A stretch of 37,673 bases of DNA from an uncultured Gammaproteobacteria bacterium (GTDB lineage Bacteria; Pseudomonadota; Gammaproteobacteria; Francisellales; Francisellaceae): contig CAJXRW010000003.1 of assembly GCA_913060525.1 (NCBI GenBank), forward strand, positions 1 through 37,673, written 5' to 3'. Below the pieces are notes generated by a model, which saw only the letters and a list, made by a program, of their open reading frames with translations, had not been told where the DNA came from and did no database searches. A program made the translations under genes and the position numbers. Shown piece after piece: positions 16,701-24,595 of the stretch (within the stretch, counting starts at the first letter, position 1; each line of letters starts with the position of its first letter).

Positions 16701-19700
16701 ACAGACTGCCAAGCTTGTTTGGCTTCATCTCTAGCAATTACATAATCAGATAACACTTGATGTAATTGCTGATCTTCACCTGATAACTTGGCGTTATCAA
16801 GCTGGTATTGATGCCGTTGAGATAGCTGCCATATTTCTGATTCTTTAATCTCATGGTGCTGTAAATGAAAACGATGCTTGCCGATACGCTGAGTCATCCC
16901 ATACGCCAATGGCAAACCACTATTTAAACGTTCTGCTTCAGATAGACCAGCAAATATTGTTACTCGCTCTTTTGCCTGCAGATAAGCTTCATGGTATTTA
17001 ACATGGGTAGTGAATTTTTCAGGGTTATAGCCCGGCACAACTTCTTTTAAGTTTTCTTTATTCAGATTTGTTAATTCAACCAACTCTGGAAAATCTTCAC
17101 GTATCTGGTAGGCAACCTCATGACGGACTGCCATCAGTTTGAACATCTCTGTTCGGGACATCTGCAGCTCAGGCGTTACTTTCTCTTTTGGTATCTCCGC
17201 TTGCTCAGATAAGTTCAGAGATTGCTTACATGATTTCTCAAGCGTTTTAACAGTGACATAAGCATCTGCAGCTTGACGGCAAACACCTTGATATGACTGC
17301 ATAGAATCAAATACATCATGGTATTGCTCATCAAGTTTGGCTCTTGCCTGCCTAACTTTCTCAGGATAAGCCGTTTTGTTAACACTACCCCAAACTAACC
17401 CCTCATCATAACCCAAGGCAACATGACCTTTGAAATCTTGGTTTAAACGATAAGCTGCCAATTCTCTTTGATATCTAGTTGAGCTAGGAGAAATATAGGT
17501 ACGGATCGTGATGCGCTTCTGGTGATTATCAGCTCTACTTTCAAGCTTACTAACGATCTTTTCACGCTTCGCTTGATCTGGGTATCTTGCTGCTAAAACT
17601 GGCTGGTAATGATCAAACTCTTTAATAATTTTATGGGCATATTCATCAGCTTTTTTATGGTAAGCGTTGGATAATATTTTTAATGCTTCAGCTTTATGAG
17701 CAACTGTTTGTGACTTACGCCAAGCTGCTTGTGCTGCAGATTGATTATCTAAATAACGATTTAAAATTTGATTATAGCCAATAACAGCATGCGAACTTTT
17801 ATTTTTGGCAAGTCTAGCAATATCCTGCGCTTGGCGTTGACCTTTAAGCTGCGATGATAAATTGTGGTGCTCAATATAATGACCATATTGCCCATACTGA
17901 GACAACATCTCTGCAGATAATTTACGCTGTTGCATTTTCCCTGCAGACAGATAATTTTGTACACCTTGGTGAGTACGATATTGCCCTGATAATTTATCAG
18001 TATCAATTTTAAATACGGATAATGCGCCAACATGTAAATGCGCATCTTGCATGATCTTATGTGCAATCTGGTTTCTTGATCGAGCGTAATGCTGAGCCAA
18101 CGATAATGTAGATGATTGACGTGGAGAATTTTTCTCTTTCAATACCTGATGCTTAGCGAATGACTCTCTAGCGAGTTGTGCTGTATTAAAATAATTTTTA
18201 ACTAAGGCAATGGATGCCTGCGCTTTTGGATCAGATGAACCCAAAGACCTTAATGCTTGCTGTTGTCCATAGTGCCAATTTTCAATATTAATTTGTTTTA
18301 AGCCTGTCTCAAAATGTTGCTCAAAATAAGGTGCATAAGTCATCATTTCACTTTTAACACGCTTAGCAATCGACTGTTTAAAATGATTCGGCTGTGCAAG
18401 GGTACTATCTGTTAAACGCTCAAATTCAAGTACCGCTTTATTTGATTTTTCATGTTGATCAATATGGCGTTGTAATTGCTTAACATCCACTTTGAAATGA
18501 TCACCCAGCTCAGGATGATTGTTTATCTCAGTGGCAAATTCATTGCGTTTTATAATCGTGGCATTAATTGTCTTTTGCAGTGATACATCTTTATACTCGC
18601 CTGCTTTATGCTGTTGGCGCAATTCATTCAAGGTTGATTCATACTGAATATAATCACGACATTTGATCAGTAATGGTCGCTGCTCGACCCCAAATTTTTC
18701 AAGTGCTGTTTCATACTGTTTGATCGCTGCCTGGTTACGCAATTGCGCCATAAAATCAAAGTATTTTTGACCACTTATTTGACGCACATGCTTTTGATAA
18801 TCCCCTAAGTCATTAATGATATTATTTGCGCTATTGATATCCCATAACTGACTTTGTTGATATTTGGTATACAAATGTTTTATTTGATCATGACGCTCTT
18901 TAAATTCAACCGATGAATTTAAACGGCTAGTTGAAATGCGGTTAGCTTCAATGGCAGCCTGCAGGTCAACTTCACCATGTTTAATCTGATATGCCAACTC
19001 TGCAGCTTGCAATTCTTGACCATATACTCGATCCCACAATTCAGGATTAATCTCTTCTTCCTGTTCTCTCAAAGCATGTATTTCTTTATAACTTACGGCA
19101 ATTTCAATACGCTGATCAGCATAGGATGCGACAATTTTAGCTTGCTCTCTGATTGGGTCTTGGTTCTGAACGATTGCATTTTCATGACGCTGTTTTTGAT
19201 TCTCTAAATAACGCTCATAATTAGATACATACAACCAACCATCATGAATTTTATCTTTAATACCTGATAGTTTTTTAGCTGCCAGTTCACTCACTGATTG
19301 CACATCATGCCCACGTGAGCGTGAAAACATAACAGGGTAATCCGATAAATGATCCTTTAATCCGTTACGTGAAACGACTTCTTTAGCTTCATCCACTGTT
19401 TTAAATTGTTTACCATCAATATAAAGATTAAATGAAGATTTATGACGAGAAGCAGCAACCAACATTAAATGACGATCCCAACCATGACTATCTAACAGAG
19501 CAAAGCAATGCTCAACACTCGCACCCTGTATTTTATGAATAGTCGCTGCATAACCATGTTTAATATGATTATAGTCATTTAATGAGAATGTTAAGGTTTC
19601 ACCACCATCAATTTTGACGCTTAACTGTTTATCATTGATATTGGTAATCTGACCAAAATAACCATTTTCAATACCAAGCTGTTTGTCTCTCTTGGTAAAT

Positions 19701-21664
19701 GTAATGCGATCACCAACGCTTAAATTAGCTTGTCTGTCTGCTAGTTTAAAAGACTGACCTTGCTCTAACTGACCAGTTGAAATTAAATATTGTCGTACTT
19801 GAGTATTTAACTTATCCGCACTTTCATTGGTATAAGTGACAACCAACAAATCAGAAGATTTAGACACATTTTGACTTGCATTAATCCAATCTGAAACAAG
19901 CTTATCTGCAACTGAGTTGTCTTGATCAACATAGTGTATATGACCATGTTGCTGATATAAGTCAAAAGCGTTAAGCGTTTGTTGTGTCTCCATCATGACC
20001 GTCGCATCACGCTGCCAATCTACTTTTTGTCGCCTAACATCAGTCATAGTAACTGTGCCAATTTCCTCAATCATAGATCGAGTTGGTGCGCCTGACCCAA
20101 TTGATTGGGTTTGCTCAACATCACCAATACCAACAAATTTTGCACCAGTTGATTTAGCATAAGCAATAATGGTTTGCATGGACTCAAGATTTGTCATGCC
20201 CATTTCATCCATCACAATAATGCTTTTATCGTTAAATACTTGTTCGCCATTTTTAAGACGTTTAACAATAGATGCGACAGTGTAAGAAGTAATGCCAGTA
20301 TCTTTTTCAAGTGAAGCAGCAACCACACCAGATAATGCGACACCAATTGGCTTATATCCGCTTTGACTCCAAATCTCTTGAGCTGGTTTAAGCATATAGC
20401 TTTTGCCTGTACCAGCAAAACCAGTAACAATAGCTGCACGATTAGGCAAGGTAATATGTTTAAGCGCATTTGCTTGAGAAGCATTTAAACCATACTTAGC
20501 AACAGCAGAATCAATCAATGGTTTATCTACACTAAAGCGCAAATCATTTGACATACTAGATATGTCTTTTCGCAATTCTTTTTCACGATTAAATATTGTT
20601 TTAGTCGTATAGGTCTGGCGACCATCAACACCCAAACCTAATGGAATTACTTGATCAGATTGAGTGAGTTTAGTAACAATATTCTGGTGGTCTTGTGTGT
20701 GTTCACTCAATTGAAATATAGCACGGTTCACATCTTTCTCAGTGAATATACCGAGGTCGTTTTCAAGCACTTTAATAGTATCACTAACAACCTGTGATCG
20801 TGATTTATCTTGCTGGTCTAAGTGATGTTTCTCAAGATCAATCGGTACATTATAGCGCATTGCTTGTTGCTTAATATCATCCGCATTAAATACATCTTTT
20901 GACGACTCCAAACGCTTTAATAGTATTTCAGGTTGAGCGTTAATGCGTTGCAGATTGGTCGCCTTAATGCTTTCGTTCTTAGCAACTTTGTCTTTCTGTA
21001 ATAAGCTACCATTCATGTATTTTGATTTACCAATTTTCTGCATTGGTACTAGATCAATTCCTCTATCTGCATAACTACGGTGATCAATGCGAGCATCAAT
21101 ATTGTATTGTTCCATCTTACGATTTGCGTGACTGGCAAAGTCACTTCTAATCTCTTTGACTCGTTGGCTGAGCTGACTTGGTGTTAATCTTTCTTTGAGT
21201 GAAAACCCTGTTTCAGTTAACTTTCTGTAAGCAGGCATAGCGACATGAAAGTGAGGATTACCACTCTCCCAATGGATTGCGACATCAGCAAAAACCCCAT
21301 CAATAGCTAGTTTTTCTTTTACAAATTCATCAACTAATTCTTTCGCTTGAGAAAACTTCAGCTCAACAGGTATAGCAATATCATCGTGAATATATAACTG
21401 GGAATCGTTACGTTTTTCAGCAAATTCAATAATGTTCCATAATTCAGGGGATAGCTTATCTTGATCTAAGCTAGAGACCCATTTAGGTGCATTTTCAGGA
21501 AGATAGGTTTTTTTGAAAAGAACATTATGTTTGTCTGAGAAATCGATTGTTTCTCCAGTACGATTACAGGTTTGTTTTTCGGCTCGGATATAGGCAGCAC
21601 AAAATACAGCATTCTTGCCGTTACCTCTTGTACCTGTATGCCTACCGTAATGAAACTCTGCCAT
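13742..21664 (-). CDS. traA: Giant conjugative relaxase-helicase-primase (TraA/MobA type)
   Basis: A 2640-residue protein with three catalytic blocks. First, a MobA/MobL relaxase (about 1-230): start MAEFHYGRHTGTRGNGK, and the metal-binding HFH at 138-140 in GNPHFHVAMP. Second, a RecD/TraA-like superfamily 1 helicase (about 380-770): Walker A GFAGTGKS (415-422), Walker B VMDEMG (Asp486), and TIHKIQGAS near 706. Third, a TOPRIM primase-like domain (about 2000-2240): IIAEGPETAA (Glu2129) and AADNDG (Asp2175, Asp2177), preceded by a zinc-ribbon-less SFVDKKGGTPIQALM region. Between 780 and 1900 lies a long, charged, helical stretch with weak internal repeats. It would nick oriT, unwind the plasmid and possibly prime the complementary strand in the recipient. 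The oriT lies just upstream of its start. Confidence 0.92.
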   Translation of the reverse strand: MAEFHYGRHTGTRGNGKNAVFCAAYIRAEKQTCNRTGETIDFSDKHNVLFKKTYLPENAPKWVSSLDQDKLSPELWNIIEFAEKRNDSQLYIHDDIAIPVELKFSQAKELVDEFVKEKLAIDGVFADVAIHWESGNPHFHVAMPAYRKLTETGFSLKERLTPSQLSQRVKEIRSDFASHANRKMEQYNIDARIDHRSYADRGIDLVPMQKIGKSKYMNGSLLQKDKVAKNESIKATNLQRINAQPEILLKRLESSKDVFNADDIKQQAMRYNVPIDLEKHHLDQQDKSRSQVVSDTIKVLENDLGIFTEKDVNRAIFQLSEHTQDHQNIVTKLTQSDQVIPLGLGVDGRQTYTTKTIFNREKELRKDISSMSNDLRFSVDKPLIDSAVAKYGLNASQANALKHITLPNRAAIVTGFAGTGKSYMLKPAQEIWSQSGYKPIGVALSGVVAASLEKDTGITSYTVASIVKRLKNGEQVFNDKSIIVMDEMGMTNLESMQTIIAYAKSTGAKFVGIGDVEQTQSIGSGAPTRSMIEEIGTVTMTDVRRQKVDWQRDATVMMETQQTLNAFDLYQQHGHIHYVDQDNSVADKLVSDWINASQNVSKSSDLLVVTYTNESADKLNTQVRQYLISTGQLEQGQSFKLADRQANLSVGDRITFTKRDKQLGIENGYFGQITNINDKQLSVKIDGGETLTFSLNDYNHIKHGYAATIHKIQGASVEHCFALLDSHGWDRHLMLVAASRHKSSFNLYIDGKQFKTVDEAKEVVSRNGLKDHLSDYPVMFSRSRGHDVQSVSELAAKKLSGIKDKIHDGWLYVSNYERYLENQKQRHENAIVQNQDPIREQAKIVASYADQRIEIAVSYKEIHALREQEEEINPELWDRVYGQELQAAELAYQIKHGEVDLQAAIEANRISTSRLNSSVEFKERHDQIKHLYTKYQQSQLWDINSANNIINDLGDYQKHVRQISGQKYFDFMAQLRNQAAIKQYETALEKFGVEQRPLLIKCRDYIQYESTLNELRQQHKAGEYKDVSLQKTINATIIKRNEFATEINNHPELGDHFKVDVKQLQRHIDQHEKSNKAVLEFERLTDSTLAQPNHFKQSIAKRVKSEMMTYAPYFEQHFETGLKQINIENWHYGQQQALRSLGSSDPKAQASIALVKNYFNTAQLARESFAKHQVLKEKNSPRQSSTLSLAQHYARSRNQIAHKIMQDAHLHVGALSVFKIDTDKLSGQYRTHQGVQNYLSAGKMQQRKLSAEMLSQYGQYGHYIEHHNLSSQLKGQRQAQDIARLAKNKSSHAVIGYNQILNRYLDNQSAAQAAWRKSQTVAHKAEALKILSNAYHKKADEYAHKIIKEFDHYQPVLAARYPDQAKREKIVSKLESRADNHQKRITIRTYISPSSTRYQRELAAYRLNQDFKGHVALGYDEGLVWGSVNKTAYPEKVRQARAKLDEQYHDVFDSMQSYQGVCRQAADAYVTVKTLEKSCKQSLNLSEQAEIPKEKVTPELQMSRTEMFKLMAVRHEVAYQIREDFPELVELTNLNKENLKEVVPGYNPEKFTTHVKYHEAYLQAKERVTIFAGLSEAERLNSGLPLAYGMTQRIGKHRFHLQHHEIKESEIWQLSQRHQYQLDNAKLSGEDQQLHQVLSDYVIARDEAKQAWQSVRVSEKQGKSNAEFKHQALNKNALRDEKAYQASQMLGKHLDSPVFETFVEHKQVWRNIDVTKLVQSAQSHQVIVDLQRYRNSIGTDQSKQLAYEISDRYDAKQLQRKLAAQNIAPADFWKDAKAGYQVGYRNGLSQAEQLRYDTVLAYRTKSIKTAEAYAKGDRAAGVQLVKERNAFAAKITQALPAYEPHLNREKISLEKLDKHAELQSRSYQKSSKPTQNNTQQEVTVRRTWDANRITQSLMQDPVSTYSQIFGQPKKVSTFEARWTNGVVVTLKGNKAGTWYSFVDKKGGTPIQALMHEQGMNFVDALKKGAEIANLSESQAQTDHYIVREKQNPAHQVKIETEHKQKVEAAQSIWMGSQPLKGTLSERYLQQHRNIQATDNLEIRHWPKGAKWVDYNDQGLRIERINKIPAAVIKAEDHQGNVTAVQRVYLDEVTADKNTFMDNAKLSKGVVQGSAGIVQRGTDDKVIIAEGPETAATLAVAYPKSTVLTSFSVSNLAELKPVIEALKPKQIIIAADNDGENAATRYQIEESAMKLGDQVIVKYPAAVQGLQKTDWNDVLKGQGIEGVRMQFDTQDIRETAAEAYLTKHEALQDSDFSKYRYDAKNDQIVLGQASNARYDYHNERLASNEPFQLKEKKHALDKVYVCQNLQDAHAISKLSPNSGIILANQEQLSKVAILKSESAVVVLDNVQEKTHQVLKEQVRLIMPNGGKVQTVVPDIKSPHTHTSVAEAFAMNPDKYRMKHYDFTVKPESLTEKLFNRRNKPVEQMEIVRPKLNNASATYYLKPDQSGYQALKSYMNSVDQLKRTDTMKSAIETSKLSEKISETFRHSRFNTDLKPTAASAAVAIKHLKQDKPLSIKEQQVLVAHSKQIRLDSDTRLQMKSVVKDMLDRKENRVIEDKLIALNDQKKDLFDVLKKRNVSYEQMNADFATRKQVSFNDKAIDSESVSAMINRIETEVSRKKQRESQKENIQQSRSKGMRR

Positions 21665-21705
21665 TTACACAAAACCTGATATATGCAATTAGAATAATAG
21701 CAGAT

Positions 21706-21740
21706 CGCACACGTTGATGCAATCAACGTATAAGTGCGCA
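21706..21740 (+). other. oriT: oriT, MobQ/RSF1010-like
   Basis: An inverted repeat ACGTTGAT (21711-21718), GCA, ATCAACGT (21722-21729) is followed by TAAGTGCGC (21731-21739), close to the RSF1010/R1162-family nic region (TAAxTGCG followed by C). An outer pair CGCAC (21706-21710) and GTGCG (21734-21738) extends the fold. It lies between the relaxase gene and the divergent traC/traD genes, the same arrangement as on Ti plasmids. By analogy, nicking would fall on the + strand near 21738, leading rightward into the recipient. Exact nick site not determined. Confidence 0.75.
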
Positions 21741-21886
21741 TTAGTAAAAACGTCTTATCTTCGATATTCCTTATTTTACCTTATGTTGATATGTGCTCAC
21801 TGGCGTTCGTTTATTTTTTAATTGTTATTCGTTTTTAGCATTGGTATAGTATTGTTTAAGTAAAATAAAATAGATTAAGGTTAGTT

Positions 21887-22222
21887 ATGGCAGCTAGAAA
21901 GAAACGTAAATCCGATATTGAACTCAAAAATGATTTACTAAAAGAAATTGAAAAGCTCAAACAACAGGCAATTGAAATAGACAATAAGCGAGCTGATAAA
22001 ATTGGTCAATTAGCCAAGGATGCGAAAATTACTGACTTGGATGACACGACAATCAAAAAAGAGTTTGAAGCCATTTATACCAAATATCAAAACCAAACTA
22101 GCCCTGAGCATAATGTAAATAAACAAGTAAAAAAGTCAGGGCAAGGTTCAGGAGAGCCAGCGCAAAACTCTCAAGAATCCGCACCAAGCAACGAACAAAG
22201 TCAGCCCGCTCAAAATTTTTAG
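21887..22222 (+). CDS. traC: TraC-like relaxosome accessory protein
   Basis: A 111-residue basic, helical protein. Residues 1-75 resemble TraC-type mobilisation proteins of Ti-like plasmids: an Arg/Lys-rich start, a predicted coiled coil (about 10-36), and ADKIGQLAKDAKITDLDD followed by an EFEAIYTKY-like helix. The last 29 residues are Gln/Ser/Pro/Asn-rich and look unstructured. It is divergent from the relaxase across oriT and probably helps the relaxase bind there. An A-AAA-AAG heptamer in frame at 22129-22135 could shift ribosomes into the traD frame. Confidence 0.75.
   Translation: MAARKKRKSDIELKNDLLKEIEKLKQQAIEIDNKRADKIGQLAKDAKITDLDDTTIKKEFEAIYTKYQNQTSPEHNVNKQVKKSGQGSGEPAQNSQESAPSNEQSQPAQNF
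22129..22135 (+). promoter_or_regulatory. Candidate -1 frameshift site (A AAA AAG) joining traC and traD
   Basis: The traC frame reads GTA-AAA-AAG here, so the bases form the X-XXY-YYZ heptamer A-AAA-AAG, the slippery sequence of E. coli dnaX. The -1 frame is open from 22123 through the traD stop at 22563 and has no ATG, GTG or TTG before 22258. A small stem, GAGAG (22152-22156) with CTCTC (22168-22172), lies downstream, somewhat farther than usual. Confidence 0.45.
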
Positions 22223-22257
22223 CAGGTCTGGCTTTTGAAAAAAGCTCACTTGATTTA

Positions 22258-22563
22258 GTGGATGGTGGTTATATCAGTTCTGATAAGGCGCAACTGATCT
22301 GTTATGACATTATGAGCTTAATTGAATTAAACACGAGTGAGCATAAATACTATGCCATTGGTAGCGACTATTTTGCCAAACCAGAAAGTGAAAAGGATGA
22401 AATAAAACTAGACCTATTAAATAAAACTTTAGGTGATCAATGGCAAAAAATTCGATTTCACAATTTAGTCAGGCTTGGCGGTGATATACAAGCTACTGGT
22501 TTAGGTGAATACCATAAAGCAACCATCATGGGCGCATTTCTAACTTATTCAAAAAACCAATAA
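22258..22563 (+). CDS. traD: TraD-like conjugal transfer protein
   Basis: At least 101 residues from a GTG at 22258. The open frame continues upstream to 22123 and encodes an Arg/Lys-rich stretch and then FLAGLAFEKSSLDLV, which looks like the conserved N-terminal LGGLVVKAGL region of Ti-type TraD proteins. The conserved part therefore begins before the only ordinary start, and that GTG lacks a ribosome-binding site. Either a rare start is used or the protein is made as a TraC-TraD product by -1 frameshifting at 22129. The last 15 bases overlap the convergent traF gene. A role in the relaxosome is inferred from position. Confidence 0.65.
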   Translation: MDGGYISSDKAQLICYDIMSLIELNTSEHKYYAIGSDYFAKPESEKDEIKLDLLNKTLGDQWQKIRFHNLVRLGGDIQATGLGEYHKATIMGAFLTYSKNQ

Positions 22564-23100
22564 TGGTTTATATTCATGCAAGATATTTGCTTGTGGTACT
22601 TCTCCATAATATCGAGAATCCCAACTATAAGTTGGTGAACCGAAACCATAAAACCAATACCCTGTTGCTTTGTATGAACCATTATTAACGAATCTCTTAA
22701 CCGTTAATCCATGTGAATCATGAAACCCAACAGGCGCATAATATACTTTATGATTAACAATAATATCATTATCATTAATCACAATATCATCGCCAGGTAT
22801 GGCAACCACTTCTTTCATTAATGCAGCGTAACCACCTTGGCAATTACCCTCACCAATATAACCCCTATCATAACCATATTTCGCAATATTTTGTGGTAGA
22901 CAAAAACTAACAATTTGCCCTATTTGGATTTTATTATTAAAATTCTTTTGATAATAAAATCCAGTTGGCAAACTTCCTGTATAAGTGAATACAATGCCAC
23001 ATAAATTCATTATTAAATAAAATATAGGTAGAATACTAATTGCTATACTTATCCATAATAGCTTTTTAGTTGTTGGTTTTTTAAATCTTATTCTACTCAT
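22549..23100 (-). CDS. traF: TraF-type S26 signal peptidase
   Basis: A 183-residue membrane-anchored peptidase. One N-terminal membrane helix (about 14-36) is followed by TGSLPTGFYY with nucleophile Ser43, KEVVAIPGDD with the general base Lys96, and SPTYSWDSRYYGEV near the C terminus, the SxDSR-type box of the S26 family. TraF peptidases mature and cyclise the conjugative pilin TrbC or process related proteins. No trbC or other mating-pore gene lies in the window, so the rest of the transfer machinery must be elsewhere. Its 3' end overlaps traD by 15 bases on the opposite strand. Confidence 0.88.
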   Translation of the reverse strand: MSRIRFKKPTTKKLLWISIAISILPIFYLIMNLCGIVFTYTGSLPTGFYYQKNFNNKIQIGQIVSFCLPQNIAKYGYDRGYIGEGNCQGGYAALMKEVVAIPGDDIVINDNDIIVNHKVYYAPVGFHDSHGLTVKRFVNNGSYKATGYWFYGFGSPTYSWDSRYYGEVPQANILHEYKPLLVF

Positions 23101-23176
23101 TTTTATGCCATACTGCTTTTAATTGATTAAATGTTATCTCGGTATCTTGTGGATTTTTAGCGATGCTAAACCGCAG

Positions 23177-23347
23177 AATAAAATAGGGATATTTTAAATT
23201 TTACTTTTTGGTTAATTTACTCAACTTGTTTTAATTGCATTTAAAGTATCCCTATTTTATTTCCGCTAATCGCACATACGTTTTAGTTTTAAGCATCAAA
23301 GATGCAATAACAAGCTGCGCCACTCTCCCTATTTTATTGGGAGTGGC
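23177..23347. repeat. Three copies of a 12-mer with inverted repeats and a hairpin
   Basis: CCCTATTTTATT occurs three times in this gene-free stretch: inverted at 23177-23188, direct at 23250-23261 and direct at 23327-23338. The first two are part of a 15-bp perfect inverted repeat (23177-23191 and 23247-23261). The third forms the left shoulder of a hairpin (GCCACTC...GAGTGGC, 23319-23347) just past the antitoxin stop. A short GCATC-AAA-GATGC hairpin lies between them. Iteron-like origin, protein-binding array or processed terminator are all possible. Confidence 0.5.
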
Positions 23348-23363
23348 TACGCACCTATTAACT

Positions 23364-23675
23364 CTACTCAAATACTATTCTTGCTTTTTTACCGATAACC
23401 GCACCAAGCTCACTAATCGTCTTAATAGTAAAATTACCACTACCTTTTATTAATGAATTTGTCTTGGCTGGTTGGTCGCTGAATCCTTTTTGAATTTCAT
23501 TAAACCCAATATTATTATCATTCATGTATTTTTTTAAAGTGTCCGATATATCATGTTGCATGGATGTAACATTATCAGCAATTAACTGGGCTTCATGATC
23601 TATTTTGTTAAATAGATCATTTCCTAATTTTTTTCTTGCTGTTTCCTCAAAAGAAGAAATTTTAATCTTATTCAT
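23364..23675 (-). CDS. HTH antitoxin of a second HigBA-like pair
   Basis: A 103-residue protein beginning MNKIKISSFEETARKKLG. A degenerate XRE-type helix-turn-helix covers about residues 40-98 (DISDTLKKYMNDNNIGFNEIQKGF, then TISELGAVIGKKARIVFE). The AVIGKKARI ending is typical of antitoxins paired with small RelE/HigB toxins. A GGAG sits 9-12 bases before the ATG, and the gene lies 6 bases after the toxin stop. It likely represses the promoter at 24026-24041 together with the toxin. Confidence 0.8.
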   Translation of the reverse strand: MNKIKISSFEETARKKLGNDLFNKIDHEAQLIADNVTSMQHDISDTLKKYMNDNNIGFNEIQKGFSDQPAKTNSLIKGSGNFTIKTISELGAVIGKKARIVFE

Positions 23676-23681
23676 GTCTCT

Positions 23682-23993
23682 TCACTCCAGCTCACTTAAT
23701 AACTTTCTAGCAAGCTTTATATCTTTAGCTTGCTGTTTTTTTGTGTTTTTGTCGCCACCATTTAAAAGCATAATTAGCTTATTTCCTTTAAATGTATAAT
23801 ACGCACGTAACCCCATGTTTTTATCTCTTAACTCAAATAAACTTTTACCTAATGACTTACTCCCCTGCTTAATCGTTGCATTATTGCCTAACCTTTTAAG
23901 GGTTAGAATTTTACGAGTGATTAACGCTGCTTTTTCATCAGTTAAAGATAAAAACCAATCTTGAAATATATTTGTTTCTTTAATTTCCCACAC
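23682..23993 (-). CDS. RelE/HigB-like toxin
   Basis: A 103-residue toxin when started at GTG 23993, which has a well-placed GAGG 8 bases upstream and begins GTG-TGG-GAA like the other toxin in this window. A TTG at 24014 would add 7 residues but lacks support. Core motifs are LGKSLFELRDKNMGLRAYYTFKGNKLIMLLNGGDKNTKKQQAKDI in outline (F-E-L-R and the NGGDKxTKxxQxxDI block), typical of the PF05973 'addiction module killer' family. It would be a ribosome-dependent mRNA interferase. It is the first gene of the pair and its promoter overlaps a perfect palindrome. Confidence 0.88.
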   Translation of the reverse strand: MWEIKETNIFQDWFLSLTDEKAALITRKILTLKRLGNNATIKQGSKSLGKSLFELRDKNMGLRAYYTFKGNKLIMLLNGGDKNTKKQQAKDIKLARKLLSELE

Positions 23994-24025
23994 AATAACA
24001 ACCTCAAGATTCAATTTATATTATA

Positions 24026-24041
24026 CTATAATATATTATAG
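24026..24041 (-). promoter_or_regulatory. Palindromic operator/promoter of the second toxin-antitoxin pair
   Basis: CTATAATATATTATAG is a perfect 16-bp palindrome directly abutting the stop of the upstream gene (24042). Near-identical sequences, CTACAATATATTATAG, occur in the leaders at 24557, 25255 and 26188. A TATAAT lies just downstream on the minus strand. The shared operator links the toxin-antitoxin pair to the neighbouring leader repeats. Confidence 0.65.
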
Positions 24042-24473
24042 TTAGCAATTAGATGAGGTTAAACTATACGGTTTATCCCATCTCCCCACATTGATTTCAA
24101 CATAGTAAGAAACATTATAATAATCTGTCATTGGGTCGCTTTCGTGGTAATAGTCCATACTTAAGAGTATCTGTCTAGCTAATAATAAAAATGCTTTGCA
24201 TTTGCCTGTATAATCTTCTTCTATCGAATTTTTACGAACATCAATATAGCCATTTGTGATTAAATTATGTTTTCTACATTCTTCACGATTTTCATTTTGT
24301 ACTTTCAATTCTTCGTTATGGTTGCCAATAAAGTCCAACTCCCCTGCTCTAACATTTAACACAATAGTTGTATGATGGCGCACCGCTAAACTACATTTTA
24401 CACCGTATTTTTTAGCCAATTTTTGTATCTTTGGTGCGATTGATTTTTTATCTTCTTGTGACATATAAGGCAT
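24042..24473 (-). CDS. LPD29-like plasmid/phage accessory protein
   Basis: A 143-residue soluble protein. The start MPYMSQEDKKSIAPKIQKLAKKYGV, the central LAVRHHTTIVLNVRAGELDFIGN, and the ending DYYNVSYYVEINVGRWDKPY closely follow the pattern of the large-polyvalent-protein-associated domain 29 family, found as stand-alone proteins on phages and conjugative elements. Its function is not established; such domains travel with genes used early after entry into a new cell. It has its own leader (copy 1 of the repeat) and an ACGGAG ribosome-binding site 8 bases before the ATG. Confidence 0.75.
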   Translation of the reverse strand: MPYMSQEDKKSIAPKIQKLAKKYGVKCSLAVRHHTTIVLNVRAGELDFIGNHNEELKVQNENREECRKHNLITNGYIDVRKNSIEEDYTGKCKAFLLLARQILLSMDYYHESDPMTDYYNVSYYVEINVGRWDKPYSLTSSNC

Positions 24474-24479
24474 TATCTT

Positions 24480-24572
24480 AACTCCGTTTTAGGTTAGTTC
24501 ACCAAGTCGGCCATTCCGTTCTTGATAATGTTATTATATCATAATAACTTATATAACTACAATATATTATAG
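24480..24572 (-). promoter_or_regulatory. Repeated leader, copy 1 (upstream of the LPD29-like gene)
   Basis: On the minus strand, in order: palindromic operator CTATAATATATTGTAG (24557-24572), -10 TATAAT (24533-24538), a partly broken hairpin (arms around CCAAG and CTTGATAA, loop including GGCCATTCCG), then AACCTAAAACGGAG and the start codon. The + strand around the -10 can fold as GTTATTAT-ATC-ATAATAAC (24530-24548). Confidence 0.75.
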
Positions 24573-24595
24573 TGTTTTATTTTATGTTTTTAGTA

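Noticed and set aside
23268-23285. CGCACATACG as a second oriT nic-like site
   Set aside because: It lacks the adjacent inverted repeat and the TAAGTGCG order found at 21731.
23682-24014. TTG start at 24014 for the second toxin
   Set aside because: GTG at 23993 has a GAGG at the right distance and gives the same WE start as the other toxin; the extra seven residues overlap the SD.
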